A stretch of DNA of 64,000 nucleotides, taken from contig JABLXG010000008.1 of assembly GCA_013178165.1 (NCBI GenBank), forward strand, positions 1 to 64,000, read 5' to 3'. The stretch comes from Anaerolineae bacterium. GTDB taxonomy: Bacteria; Chloroflexota; Anaerolineae; Aggregatilineales; Ch27. Positions 15,347-23,626 of this stretch are shown piece by piece (positions within the stretch are counted from its first letter, which is position 1; each line of letters opens with the position of its first letter). The translations under genes were made by a program, and so were the position numbers. Below the pieces are notes generated by a model. The model was not told where the DNA came from and ran no database searches. It saw nothing but the letters and a program-made list of their open reading frames with translations.

Positions 15347-17623
15347 TTATTCGGAAGGCTCGTCTTCAGCGGCCCGCAGCTTCAGCAGGGCGTACACGCC
15401 CAGCGCAGCAACGGCGAGCACCGTGATTTCACCCAGCGTATCGATCGCCCGGAAGTCGACCAGGATCACATTGACGATGTTGCGCCCTTTGGCCAGGTCA
15501 AAGCTGTTTTCTGCAAAGAAGCCCGCCAGCCGCGATGTCGTTGGGGAGCCAATCGCCACCAGGGCCAAAATGGTCATCAGGCCACCCATCGCCAGCGAGA
15601 TTGCTGCGTCGCGCAGGCGGCTGCTGCGCTTGGAGATGCCCATGTAGCGCGGCAGGCGGTAGAGTACCAGCACGAACAGAATGACTGTCAGGGTCTCCAC
15701 GGCGGCCTGGGTCATAGCCAGGTCCGGTGCGCTGAAGAGCAGGTAGATCATCGACACGCCAAAGCCCACCACACCCAGCGCGGCGATGGCTGCCAGACGG
15801 GAAGTGGCGCGTATCACCATCCAGGTCGCCAGCAGAATCACGGTCGCCAGCAGGGCTTCGTGGATATACAGCGTGGAGTCGGCTGGCGTGACTATCCCCG
15901 GTGCACTGTGCAGCCAGGCCCCGCCGACCAGCAGGGCGGTTGCTCCCACGATCACCAGCAGGTAGTAGCGGAGGTAGCCATGCTGCAACACACGGGTCTG
16001 GGCGCTAGCCAGCGCCAGCAGACCGCGCAGGCTGCGCTCATAGTTGGCCGCTGGACCGAATCGCTCCACCCATGCGGCCAGGGTCACAGGCAGGGCCAGC
16101 CGTTCCCGGCGGAAGTACAGCCCGGCGCCAGCGACCAGCGTGATCACGCTGAGCAAGAGTACCAGGTTGAGGCCATGCCACAGGGCCAGTTTGGCCGTTG
16201 CCGGTCCGCCGAGGACGGCTGAGAGCGCTGGCGTAATCAGACGATCTCCCACCGGTCCGGCCAGCAGCCCCAGCGTCACGCTCAGGGCTGCCAGCGTCAG
16301 CGGGCCAAGCCACAGCGGCCAGGGACCCTCATGGGGTGACGGTGGGGTCACCGCTGGCCGGGCAGCAAAGAACGGTTTGAAAACTGCCAGCCCTGCCGCA
16401 GCCACCGTCAGGATGTTCGTCGCCAGCGCCACACCGGTCGCCAGTATCGGCAGCGAGGTGCCCAGCGTCGAATCGTAGACGATCTCTTTGCCCAGGAAGC
16501 CCAGGAATGGCGGCAGTCCGGCCATCGACAGGGCAGCGAGCGCCCCGGCCAGGGCACTGATCGGCATCGCCCGGCTCAGGCCGCCCAGCCGGGTGATGTC
16601 CCGCGTGCCGGTCTCATGATCAATTGCCCCGGCGACCATGAAGAGCGCGCCTTTGTACAGCGCGTGAGCCAGCAGGAACACCAGCGCGCCCTTGACCGCC
16701 AGCGGCGTCCCGATGCCCAGCAGGAAGACCAGAGTCCCCAGCGCACTGACGGTCGAATAGGCCAGGATGCGCTTGAGATCACGGTGTTGCAGGGCCACAA
16801 AAGCGCCGGCCAGCATGGTGATCGCGCCGATCCCGATCAGAGCCGTCTGCCAGAGCGCAGTCCCGCCTAGCGCCGGGCTGAGCCGGGCCAGCAGGTAAAC
16901 CCCGGCCTTGACCATGGTTGCTGAGTGAAGGTAAGCGCTGACCGGCGTCGGAGCGGCCATGGCTCCCGGTAACCAGAAATGAAAGGGAAACTGCGCCGAC
17001 TTGGTGAATGCGCCCACCAGGATCAGGATCAGCGCCGGGGCGTAAAGGGCATGGGCGCGCAGCGCGTCCCCCTCCCTGAGCAGGGCAGATAGCTCCAGAC
17101 TGCCCCCGGCGATACCGAGCAGGATCAGGCCAGCCAGCAACGCCAGACCGCCCCCGCCGGTAACCAGCAAGGCCTGCAGGGCCGCCTGCCGCGAATCGGC
17201 CTTGGCGTGGTTGTAGCCGATTAACAGGTAGGATGTAATGCTGGTCAGTTCCCAGAAAATAAACAGTATGATCAGGTTGTCGGCAGTCACTACGCCCAGC
17301 ATCGCCACCATGAACAGGAGCACAATGACGTAGAAGCGGTTGAGATTCTCGTCTCCGGCCAGGTAACCGCTGGCATAAGTCACCACAAGCACACCGATGC
17401 CGCTGATGATCAAGGCGAAGAGCAGGGCCAGCCCATCGATGCGGAAGGCCAGTCTAACCCCCAGACTCTCCACCCAGGGGTAGCTGGCCGTCAGGGTTTC
17501 ACCCTGGCTGATGGGGGCCAGCATGCTCAGGAAGAGCGCGGTCAGGGTCAGTGGCAGGATGGCGGGCCAGACGCTGCCCGTCCGGCGCAGGCTCCTGGTG
17601 AGAATCGCTGCCATATCGGTCAT
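15347..17623 (-). CDS. mrpA: Mrp antiporter subunit A (with fused MbhD/MbhE-like C-terminus)
   Basis: 758 residues. The first 500 or so are the NuoL-like antiporter core, with the conserved Glu in FWELTSITSYLLIGY, the Lys in AFTKSAQFPFHFWLPGAM, the HSATMVKAGVYLLARL segment and GFLGKEIVYD. The C-terminal part carries an MbhD/DUF4040-like segment (LLFSAPDLAMTQAAVETLTV) and an MbhE-like segment (NIVNVILVDFRAIDTLGEIT). The MrpB-like domain is not fused here; it is a separate gene. MrpA is the large subunit thought to carry Na+/H+ exchange in the cytoplasmic membrane. Its ATG overlaps the CBS gene's stop (ATGA). Downstream, 50 nt separate it from the protease gene. Confidence 0.93.
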   Translation of the reverse strand: MTDMAAILTRSLRRTGSVWPAILPLTLTALFLSMLAPISQGETLTASYPWVESLGVRLAFRIDGLALLFALIISGIGVLVVTYASGYLAGDENLNRFYVIVLLFMVAMLGVVTADNLIILFIFWELTSITSYLLIGYNHAKADSRQAALQALLVTGGGGLALLAGLILLGIAGGSLELSALLREGDALRAHALYAPALILILVGAFTKSAQFPFHFWLPGAMAAPTPVSAYLHSATMVKAGVYLLARLSPALGGTALWQTALIGIGAITMLAGAFVALQHRDLKRILAYSTVSALGTLVFLLGIGTPLAVKGALVFLLAHALYKGALFMVAGAIDHETGTRDITRLGGLSRAMPISALAGALAALSMAGLPPFLGFLGKEIVYDSTLGTSLPILATGVALATNILTVAAAGLAVFKPFFAARPAVTPPSPHEGPWPLWLGPLTLAALSVTLGLLAGPVGDRLITPALSAVLGGPATAKLALWHGLNLVLLLSVITLVAGAGLYFRRERLALPVTLAAWVERFGPAANYERSLRGLLALASAQTRVLQHGYLRYYLLVIVGATALLVGGAWLHSAPGIVTPADSTLYIHEALLATVILLATWMVIRATSRLAAIAALGVVGFGVSMIYLLFSAPDLAMTQAAVETLTVILFVLVLYRLPRYMGISKRSSRLRDAAISLAMGGLMTILALVAIGSPTTSRLAGFFAENSFDLAKGRNIVNVILVDFRAIDTLGEITVLAVAALGVYALLKLRAAEDEPSE

Positions 17624-18075
17624 GACTTATCCACCTTCATGGCCACCCGGATCAGGTCCGAGCGGGAGATGATGCCAACCAGTTGCTTGCCCCGGACAAC
17701 GGGCAATGAGTGGTAGTTATGATAGGCCATCAGCGCGGCGATGCGTTCCATCTCATCATCCACCTGCACCAGCTCCATGTCACGGGTCATGACCTCTTTG
17801 ACGGGCAGGTGGCGCGTCTTCCAGTAGAAATCGGGCAGGTCGGAGATGTTCACCAGGGTATTGAACAGGTGAGCCATCCGCGTTTCGGAAAAGCGCATAT
17901 CCTTGAGCTTGGGGAAAAGCTCGTTGAGGCTGACCATGCCCACAACTTCCTGCTGGGCGTTGACGACCGGCACCGCATTGATCTGCCTGGTGATCAGAAT
18001 CCTGGCGACTTCCTCCACCGTGGCATCTTGATCGACCGCGATGACCTCCCTGGTCATGATCTGCTCAGCCTTCAT
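17620..18075 (-). CDS. CBS-pair protein leading the mrp operon
   Basis: 151 residues. The ATG at 18075 (MKAEQIMTREVIAV) is preferred: it has GAGGAG 9 nt upstream and starts directly with the CBS consensus. Two CBS motifs are visible, at about 8-60 (MTREVIAVDQDATVEEVARIL) and 93-148 (MTRDMELVQVDDEMERIAALM, then VGIISRSDLIRVAM). Free-standing CBS pairs bind adenine nucleotides and often regulate a partner. Here the stop overlaps the start of mrpA, so the two are made together and mrpA or the whole antiporter is the obvious candidate partner. That partnership is inferred from context. Confidence 0.9.
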   Translation of the reverse strand: MKAEQIMTREVIAVDQDATVEEVARILITRQINAVPVVNAQQEVVGMVSLNELFPKLKDMRFSETRMAHLFNTLVNISDLPDFYWKTRHLPVKEVMTRDMELVQVDDEMERIAALMAYHNYHSLPVVRGKQLVGIISRSDLIRVAMKVDKS

Positions 18076-18125
18076 GATGAGTGTCTCCTCTACTGACCGT
18101 TCTACTGGCGGCAGGGCAAATGAAA

Positions 18126-18172
18126 AGGCCGACGTCAAGCTCGCCCTCCAAGGGCGGGTCTGGCGTCGGCCT
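18126..18172 (-). promoter_or_regulatory. Hairpin in the leader of the CBS-mrp operon
   Basis: AGGCCGACG (18126-18134) pairs with CGTCGGCCT (18164-18172). Inside it CGCCCT (18142-18147) pairs with AGGGCG (18151-18156) across a 3-nt loop. On the minus strand it lies between a TGGTACAAT promoter-like element and the CBS start codon, so it would be in the 5' untranslated region. There is no T tract on either side. It could be a regulatory leader or a stabilising structure. Confidence 0.45.
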
Positions 18173-18252
18173 ACCCTGCAACCGGCCTGCTCAGCGGGAA
18201 TACTGAGCCTGCCTTTTGCCCTGTCTGCCGCACGTACTGTTTTCTAAAACAA

Positions 18253-18261
18253 ATTGTACCA
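18253..18261 (-). promoter_or_regulatory. Candidate promoter for the CBS-mrp operon (TGGTACAAT)
   Basis: On the minus strand TGGTACAAT occupies 18261-18253. A partial -35 (TTAACC, 18280-18275) lies 16 nt upstream. Transcription from here would give a leader of about 170 nt before the CBS start at 18075. Confidence 0.45.
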
Positions 18262-18365
18262 TGCCCGGCATGCTGGTTAAAGCCCGCTGGCATAAGAATC
18301 GGATAAGAAAGCGGAGAAAAGCTGTCGTCAAACCTGGCGGCGGGAACGCAACCGCCCAACCGCCC

Positions 18366-18740
18366 TCATACAGGTTTGCGGTCGAGAGGGGCGTCTACCG
18401 TCAGGATGATGACGCGCTCGTCAGCACGGATGCTGATGTCGGTGTGCATGCAGACCAGGCGCCCCCCGATCACCTGTCGGACAATCCCCTCAAGCTGGTC
18501 GCGCGCGCTTTCCATGAGTTGCTGTCGTGTCCGCTTGACCAGTTCGATCCCGTCCGGAGTTGTCGCCAGCCTGATCTCAGCCGGGGTCAGGATGCCCCGC
18601 AAGCGGATCACGATCATGTCGTCGACGAAGAATGTCCGGGCTTCATGAGGCCCGCGCCCCAGAAACTCTTTTTCCAGCTTGATGATGGCGCTGGTGATTT
18701 CAGCCTCCTGCTCGCCGCGAGTTCTTTTGGTCATGGTCAT
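18366..18740 (-). CDS. DUF2294 domain protein
   Basis: 124 residues, ATG at 18740 (a second ATG at 18734 is possible). The segment KRTRGEQEAEITSAIIKLEK, then the FLGRGP motif, the LRGILTPAE segment, ELVKRTRQQLMES and the central GRLVCMHTDIS match the small DUF2294 family found in many Gram-positive and Chloroflexota genomes. The biochemical role of the family is not established. It is soluble, with no signal or membrane helix. It lies 290 nt upstream of the CBS-mrp operon on the same strand, so a link to ion homeostasis is possible but not shown. Confidence 0.8.
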   Translation of the reverse strand: MTMTKRTRGEQEAEITSAIIKLEKEFLGRGPHEARTFFVDDMIVIRLRGILTPAEIRLATTPDGIELVKRTRQQLMESARDQLEGIVRQVIGGRLVCMHTDISIRADERVIILTVDAPLDRKPV

Positions 18741-18834
18741 GGCATCTTATCAAGGGGGCAATCCAGGCGCTAACCGGTCAGGCAGGGTACTTCCGGAAAG
18801 CTGATCTTATTGAGGGGCGGACCTGACTGACACC

Positions 18835-18863
18835 ATCATAGCGTATACCGGCTGGTAGTCCAA
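18835..18863 (-). promoter_or_regulatory. Candidate promoter for the DUF2294 gene
   Basis: On the minus strand TTGGAC (18863-18858) and TATGAT (18840-18835) are separated by 17 nt. They lie about 95 nt upstream of the start at 18740. The -10 is a five-of-six match. Confidence 0.45.
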
Positions 18864-18952
18864 GCGCTCCCGGCGTGTTCAGTTGTCATCTCCTGGCGCA
18901 GCACCGGGCCAGCCTTAGCGCGGACGCAAGCCCTTCAGGGGCGCGGGTGGCA

Positions 18953-18971
18953 CATCCAGCGCCCCTGGATG
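18953..18971 (-). terminator. Small hairpin after the sialate-lyase-like gene
   Basis: CATCCAG (18953-18959) and CTGGATG (18965-18971) form a 7-bp stem with a 5-nt loop, 12 nt beyond the stop at 18983. No T run follows, so termination here is uncertain. Confidence 0.35.
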
Positions 18972-18982
18972 CTGTCACAAAC

Positions 18983-19906
18983 CTATGCCGGAGTTCCGGT
19001 GGTTGGTTCCGGGGCAGTCAGGTGTACCAGAGCCATGAAGTCCTGCTGTTCCAGCGCGGCCCTGAGCGCTGGTTGTTGCGCGGCGGGCAGGGATGAGCTG
19101 GGCAGGCGCGGCTGGCCGCAATCGAAACCGAGCAGGCCGAGGGCGTACTTGAGCGCCGCCAGGACGCCGTACCGGATCAAGACGGTTGTCACCCGGTTGA
19201 TGCGCAGTTGCAGATCGTGCGCTTCGGCCAGTCGCCCCCCGGCAACCAGCGCTTTGAGCCGCAGGTAAGCCCCCGGCATCAGGTTAATGGTGGAGCCAAT
19301 GCAGCCATTGGCGCCCATCATGGCCGCATAGACGCATTGCTCGTCCATGCCGGAGAATACCGTCCATGGGCGGCCCTGCCCCATCTGGATGATCTGCCCC
19401 ATCTCGTACATATCCGGGCCGGTGTACTTGGTCCCGCCGATACCGGGAATCGGCAGCAGTGCCTCCATAAGCTGCAGCGGGGCGATCTGCGGGTGGATCA
19501 GGTAGGGCAGCAGGGGCAGGTCCGGGACTGCCTCCGCCAGCCGTTCGAAGTAAGCTCGCAGACTGTCGAGCGTCGTGTAATTGGCGGGCAGGATGCTGCT
19601 GATGGCTGCCGCGCCCTGTTCGCGGGCATGGATGGCCAGCGTTATCGCGTCGTGGAGGGCCAGCGCGCCCACATGCACCAGAACGGGGACGCGTCCGGCA
19701 ACCTGTTCCAGTACGGTCCCGGTGATCGCCTGGCGTTCGGCAACTGTAAGCGCAAGGCCTTCGCCGGTGGAACCGCACAGGTAAAAGCCATTGACACCTT
19801 TGCTGAGGTGATACTCCACCAGTGCGCGCAGCACGTGGAGGTCAGGCTTATCATCCGGGGTGAAAGGGGTGACCAGCGCCGGCATCACCCCGCTGAATGT
19901 GCGCAT
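18983..19906 (-). CDS. Dihydrodipicolinate synthase/N-acetylneuraminate lyase family aldolase
   Basis: 307 residues. The ATG at 19906 (MRTFSGVMPALVTPF) is chosen because it aligns with the conserved family start and has AGGAAGG 9 nt upstream; longer forms run into the permease gene. The TIM-barrel class I aldolase features are present: GSTGEGLALTVAER (substrate carboxylate loop, about 44-57), the Tyr in LLPYLIHP, and the Schiff-base Lys in GGTKYTGPDMYEM (about 160). KYTGPDMYEM resembles the KFTSNDLYEM-type segment of N-acetylneuraminate lyases more than that of dihydrodipicolinate synthases. A catabolic keto-acid sugar lyase is therefore more likely than lysine synthesis. It is the last gene of a putative operon with a Dpp-type transporter, which supports uptake and cleavage of a sialic-acid-like sugar. 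The exact substrate is unproven. Confidence 0.82.
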   Translation of the reverse strand: MRTFSGVMPALVTPFTPDDKPDLHVLRALVEYHLSKGVNGFYLCGSTGEGLALTVAERQAITGTVLEQVAGRVPVLVHVGALALHDAITLAIHAREQGAAAISSILPANYTTLDSLRAYFERLAEAVPDLPLLPYLIHPQIAPLQLMEALLPIPGIGGTKYTGPDMYEMGQIIQMGQGRPWTVFSGMDEQCVYAAMMGANGCIGSTINLMPGAYLRLKALVAGGRLAEAHDLQLRINRVTTVLIRYGVLAALKYALGLLGFDCGQPRLPSSSLPAAQQPALRAALEQQDFMALVHLTAPEPTTGTPA

Positions 19907-19968
19907 ACGAGGACACCTTCCTGAGAGAATGGCCATGTCAAGGGTATAAAGCGCGGTTTTCCCACACG

Positions 19969-20898
19969 CTACAGCACCATGGTGGGGTCGGCGGCGTCGC
20001 GCAGGCCATCGCCGATGAAGTTCACGAATAGTACCGTCAGCACGGTGAATATCGACGGTGGAATCCACATCCAGGGCAGTTCGCGCAGGATCTGCAGGTT
20101 GCGGGCTGCTTCCAGCATATTGCCCCAACTGGGCGTGGGCGGGGCGACCCCCAGCCCCAGAAAGCTCAACCCTGCCTCGGTCAGGATGGCGTTGCCGACG
20201 GTGAAGCTGACCATGGCCACCAGCGGTGCGATCACATTCGGCATGATGTGCACGAAGATGATCCGCCGGTGACTCAGCCCCAGGCAGCGCGCCGCGGTGA
20301 CAAACTCCTGCTCCCGCAGGGAGAGGAACTGTCCCCTGACCAGCCGGACCGTCCCCGGCCAGCTCAGCCCGCCGATGACGGCGATCAGCGTTAACAGCGA
20401 ACGTGGCAGAAACGAGGCCAGGGTCAGCATGATCACTATCGGCGGCAGGGTGAGGACGATATCGGTGAAGCGGCTGATGATCCAGTCCGCCTTGCCGCCG
20501 TAGTAACCGGCTGTTGCTCCTAGCGTCACACCGATGACGGTGGAGAGCAGGGTGGCCGCGGCGGCCACACTGAGCGAGACTCGCCCGCCATGAATGGTGC
20601 GGCTCCAGATGTCGCGTCCGGTGCGATCCGTGCCGAACCAGTGCGCGGCGCTGGGTGGCGACTTGGCTGCCCGCAGGTCCATCTGCTCATAGGGATAGCG
20701 CTCGATCTGGGCGGCGAAGACGACCAGCAGAATCATGGTCGCCAGGCCGGCCACCCCCACGATGGCCAGCCGATTGCGCAGGAAGCGCCGCAATGTCCGC
20801 CGGGTCAGCGATTCCGGGCGGGCGCGCGAACCGGTCAGTTCAACCACGGCCGTTGACCTGTCCGGTGTGTGGGTTGGAGTGGCGGGCTGGCTAGTCAT
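19969..20898 (-). CDS. Dipeptide-type ABC transporter permease (DppC-like)
   Basis: 309 residues. A long polar N-terminus precedes the first helix (VGVAGLATMILLVVF), as is usual for DppC/OppC. Family motifs are HWFGTDRTGRDIWSR (about 86-100), the EAA loop (EFVTAARCLGLSHRRIIFVHIMPN) and the C-terminal GDGLRDAADP. It overlaps the DppB-like gene by 8 bases. It forms the inner-membrane channel with that partner. No cognate ATPase gene is in the window. Confidence 0.9.
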   Translation of the reverse strand: MTSQPATPTHTPDRSTAVVELTGSRARPESLTRRTLRRFLRNRLAIVGVAGLATMILLVVFAAQIERYPYEQMDLRAAKSPPSAAHWFGTDRTGRDIWSRTIHGGRVSLSVAAAATLLSTVIGVTLGATAGYYGGKADWIISRFTDIVLTLPPIVIMLTLASFLPRSLLTLIAVIGGLSWPGTVRLVRGQFLSLREQEFVTAARCLGLSHRRIIFVHIMPNVIAPLVAMVSFTVGNAILTEAGLSFLGLGVAPPTPSWGNMLEAARNLQILRELPWMWIPPSIFTVLTVLFVNFIGDGLRDAADPTMVL

Positions 20899-21847
20899 AG
20901 CGGATCCTCGGATCGATCATGCCATACGCCAGGTCGGTCAGCAGGTTGGCCGTGAGCACAACGATGGCGATCACCGTGTTCATGCCCATGATCAGGGGCA
21001 CATCTTTGGAATTCACGGCGTCCAGATACATGGTGCCCATGCCAGGCCAGCTAAAGATGGTCTCGATGAAAACCGCGCCAACAACCAGACTGGGCAGGCT
21101 CAGCCCGATCACCGTGATCACCGGCAGCAGGGCGTTTGGCAGGGTATGCCGCCAGATTACGACGCGCTCGCGCAGCCCTTTGCCCCTGGCTGTTCGCACA
21201 TAGTCGGTATGCAGCACCTCTAACATGCTGAAGCGCGTGTAGCGCATGAACGTGGCGATATACGCCAGGCTGAGGATGCCCGCCGGCAGGATCAGATGGT
21301 GCAGGGTATCCCACACCGTCGGATCGCGCTGCACAGGGCGCATCCCGCCGGAAGGGAAAATCTTCCACTCGATGGCGAACAGGTACATCCCTAGGATGCC
21401 GGTGATGAAGGCGGGCATGGAGATGCCTACAAAGGAGAGAGTCGTCAGGGCAAGGTCCCAGAATGAGTATTGTCGCAGCGCCGTGAAGACACCCAGGCTC
21501 ACGCCAATGATCGTGCCGACCAGCAAGGCGGTGCTCATCAGCAACAGGGTGTTGCCCAGCCGGCGACCGATGGCCGCCAGCACCGGCTCGCCGGAGACGT
21601 AGGTCAGGCCAAAGTCGCCCTGTACGGCGTTGCCCAGCCACTTGAGGTAACGCACCGGGGCCGGCTGGCCCAGCCCGAATCGCTCGCGGATAGCCTCCAG
21701 GGTTTCGGCGGAATAGCCGATTTCCGGGTTGATGAAGTTGTCCGCCACATCACCGGGCGCCAGTTCGATCAGCGCGAAGATGATGATGGTGACGCTGATC
21801 AGCACCGGGATGCTAACCACGATGCGTCGGATCAGATACTTGAACAT
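20891..21847 (-). CDS. Dipeptide-type ABC transporter permease (DppB-like)
   Basis: 318 residues, six hydrophobic segments. The N-terminal RRIVVSIPVLISVTIIIFAL, the PGD motif in ELAPGDVADNF and the EAA loop in YVRTARGKGLRERVVIWRHTLPN identify the DppB/OppB class. It follows the binding-protein gene after a gap of about 95 nt that contains a strong hairpin, and overlaps the DppC-like gene. The peptide/nickel family also includes transporters for oligosaccharides and sialic acid, so peptides are not implied. Confidence 0.9.
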   Translation of the reverse strand: MFKYLIRRIVVSIPVLISVTIIIFALIELAPGDVADNFINPEIGYSAETLEAIRERFGLGQPAPVRYLKWLGNAVQGDFGLTYVSGEPVLAAIGRRLGNTLLLMSTALLVGTIIGVSLGVFTALRQYSFWDLALTTLSFVGISMPAFITGILGMYLFAIEWKIFPSGGMRPVQRDPTVWDTLHHLILPAGILSLAYIATFMRYTRFSMLEVLHTDYVRTARGKGLRERVVIWRHTLPNALLPVITVIGLSLPSLVVGAVFIETIFSWPGMGTMYLDAVNSKDVPLIMGMNTVIAIVVLTANLLTDLAYGMIDPRIRYD

Positions 21848-21881
21848 CTGTGTCCGCCCTCGTCGCTATGCCTTACGATGC

Positions 21882-21913
21882 GGGTGGAAGCCAGGCCACC
21901 CCGGCCTCCACCC
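21882..21913 (-). terminator. Hairpin between binding-protein and permease genes (Dpp-type)
   Basis: The arms 21882-21892 and 21903-21913 form an 11-bp stem with one mismatch and a 10-nt loop. It lies 30 nt after the binding-protein stop and before the permease start, with no T tract. It is suited to protecting the 3' end of the upstream message or to partial termination. Confidence 0.55.
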
Positions 21914-21942
21914 CCATTATCGCCTATCTCAGGAGCAAGCCG

Positions 21943-23550
21943 TTATTCCGCTACCGCCCACAGTTCTGGATGATCTTCATACGGGCCGCCGCCGGGAGCG
22001 GGGAACCAGTAGAAGTCCACCAGATCGGTCGAGGCGACTCCAAAGCGCAGGGCGGTCCACATGTAGGCTTCGATGGCGTTTTCGTTCTGGAAGGCGCAGA
22101 TTTCCTGCAGGAGTTCGGTGTAACGATCGGGGTCGGCTTCCTGGCGGGCTGCGGCGATCAGCGCGTCAAGCTCCGGGAAGGACTGGCCCATCAACGTGCC
22201 GGTGTCGCCGACCGCGTTAGGATAGCCGCCGGTCTCATAGAACTGGAAGGGATAGTTGCCGGGGTTATTGCCCAGCCCACGGTAGGAAATCTGCCAGCCT
22301 TCGCCTGTGTAGAAGTAAGCGTTGTAGCCGTCAGCATCCACCCGCGGCACGACATTAATGCCCACATCGGCCAGGTATTGCTGCTGGGCGGCCATCGCAT
22401 CCATGTGAAACTGGCTGCTATAGTAGGTGACCAGCTCGATCGGTTCAGTTTGCTGCCAGCCTGCTTCAGCCAGAAGCTGGCGGGCCAGGTCAGGGTTGTA
22501 GGCGTAGTCGTTGTATTCCGCCGGCCACATGTTGGGGAAAGCGCCAAGGCAGGGCACAACCTGCGCTGTGCCGCCCAGGATCACCTCGGCAATGGCCTGG
22601 CGGTCGATGGCGTAAAGGAAAGCCTGCCGCACGCGCACGTCCTGGAATACCGGGTTGCGGTAGTTGAAGATGAAGTAGTTGGTCACGCCGGAGGGGCCTT
22701 GATGCAGCGTATAGCCCTTCTCGCCCAGTTGCAGGGCGACATCGCCACTGGCATAGGTGAAGTGAATCTCGCCAGCTTCCAGCGCCAGGATGGCGGCGGT
22801 TTCATCCTCGAAGTAGCGGTTGATCAGGCGGTCCAGCCTGGGCGCGCCGTTCCAGTAATTGGGGTTGGGCACAACAGCCCAGAACTGATCCCGCACAAAC
22901 TCCTCATGCATGAATGGGCCGGTGCCAACTGGATTGGTGAACCACCAGTCAGTAGTGGCGATCTCTGATGGCGCGAAATTGACGGCATGGGCTGGCAGGA
23001 TGTAAGAGTCGACCAGCTTGAAGGGGAAGCGCGGGTTGGGAGCTTCCAGTTCAAACTCGACGGTCAGATCGTCTACGACCCGCACGCCAGCCAGCTCCGC
23101 CGCTTCCCCGGCATTATAGGCCCGCGCGCCGAGGATGGTGAGCGCCGCAGCCTGGGGCGGCCCGGAGAAGGTGGAGCCGGGGGAGAGCACAAAGTCGAAG
23201 GTGAACTTGACGTCTTTGGCGGTGAATGGCTCGCCATCGTGCCATACCACGCCCTCGCGCAGGGTGAACGTCCAGATGGTATTGTCCTCGTTCGCCTCCC
23301 AGGCCACAGCCAGCTGAGGAGCCAGGCCGCTGACGTCCTCGTTATAGCTCACCAGTGGACTCCAGATCTTGCTCAGCCATGTGTTACCCGCTGTCTGAAC
23401 CCACGGTACGGTCTGCGGCAGGCCGCCAGGGCCGACATCAAATCCGCCGATCAGGGTGCCGCCTCCCTGAGCGCTGGCTGTCGCCGTGGAGAACGACAGG
23501 ATCATCGCCATCGCCAGCAGGGTCCACCACAACTTCTTTTGTCCGCTCAT
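21943..23550 (-). CDS. Family 5 extracellular solute-binding protein (Dpp-type)
   Basis: 535 residues. The ATG at 23550 (MSGQKKLWW) is preferred: AGAGAGG lies just upstream and a signal peptide follows (AMILSFSTATASAQ). There is no lipobox Cys, so it may be released or periplasmic rather than lipid-anchored. Family 5 features include NTWLSKIWSPLVSYN, WTFTLREGVVWHDGEPFTAKDV (about 95-117), VRQAFLYAIDRQAI and a C-terminal TELLQEICAFQNEN. It delivers substrate to the DppB/C-like permeases encoded downstream. The leader (23551-23690) carries an unusual perfect AAGGAGGTGA element shared with the binding-protein gene at 41621. A sialate-lyase-like gene in the same operon suggests a sugar acid rather than a peptide as ligand, but the sequence alone does not show this. 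Confidence 0.88.
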   Translation of the reverse strand: MSGQKKLWWTLLAMAMILSFSTATASAQGGGTLIGGFDVGPGGLPQTVPWVQTAGNTWLSKIWSPLVSYNEDVSGLAPQLAVAWEANEDNTIWTFTLREGVVWHDGEPFTAKDVKFTFDFVLSPGSTFSGPPQAAALTILGARAYNAGEAAELAGVRVVDDLTVEFELEAPNPRFPFKLVDSYILPAHAVNFAPSEIATTDWWFTNPVGTGPFMHEEFVRDQFWAVVPNPNYWNGAPRLDRLINRYFEDETAAILALEAGEIHFTYASGDVALQLGEKGYTLHQGPSGVTNYFIFNYRNPVFQDVRVRQAFLYAIDRQAIAEVILGGTAQVVPCLGAFPNMWPAEYNDYAYNPDLARQLLAEAGWQQTEPIELVTYYSSQFHMDAMAAQQQYLADVGINVVPRVDADGYNAYFYTGEGWQISYRGLGNNPGNYPFQFYETGGYPNAVGDTGTLMGQSFPELDALIAAARQEADPDRYTELLQEICAFQNENAIEAYMWTALRFGVASTDLVDFYWFPAPGGGPYEDHPELWAVAE

Positions 23551-23626
23551 TGTCTGCCTCTCTTTGCTTGAGGATACACTCCTGGCAATCGAGCCTGCGC
23601 GGGTAAGTACGCCGGGCGCCTCCCGC

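Noticed and set aside
16632-16660. TTGTACA-like promoter element within mrpA
   Set aside because: It is inside a conserved coding region and no gene starts nearby.
19907-20128. N-terminal extension of the sialate-lyase-like gene
   Set aside because: It overlaps the permease end and lacks family homology, while MRTFSGVMPALVTPF is the conserved start.
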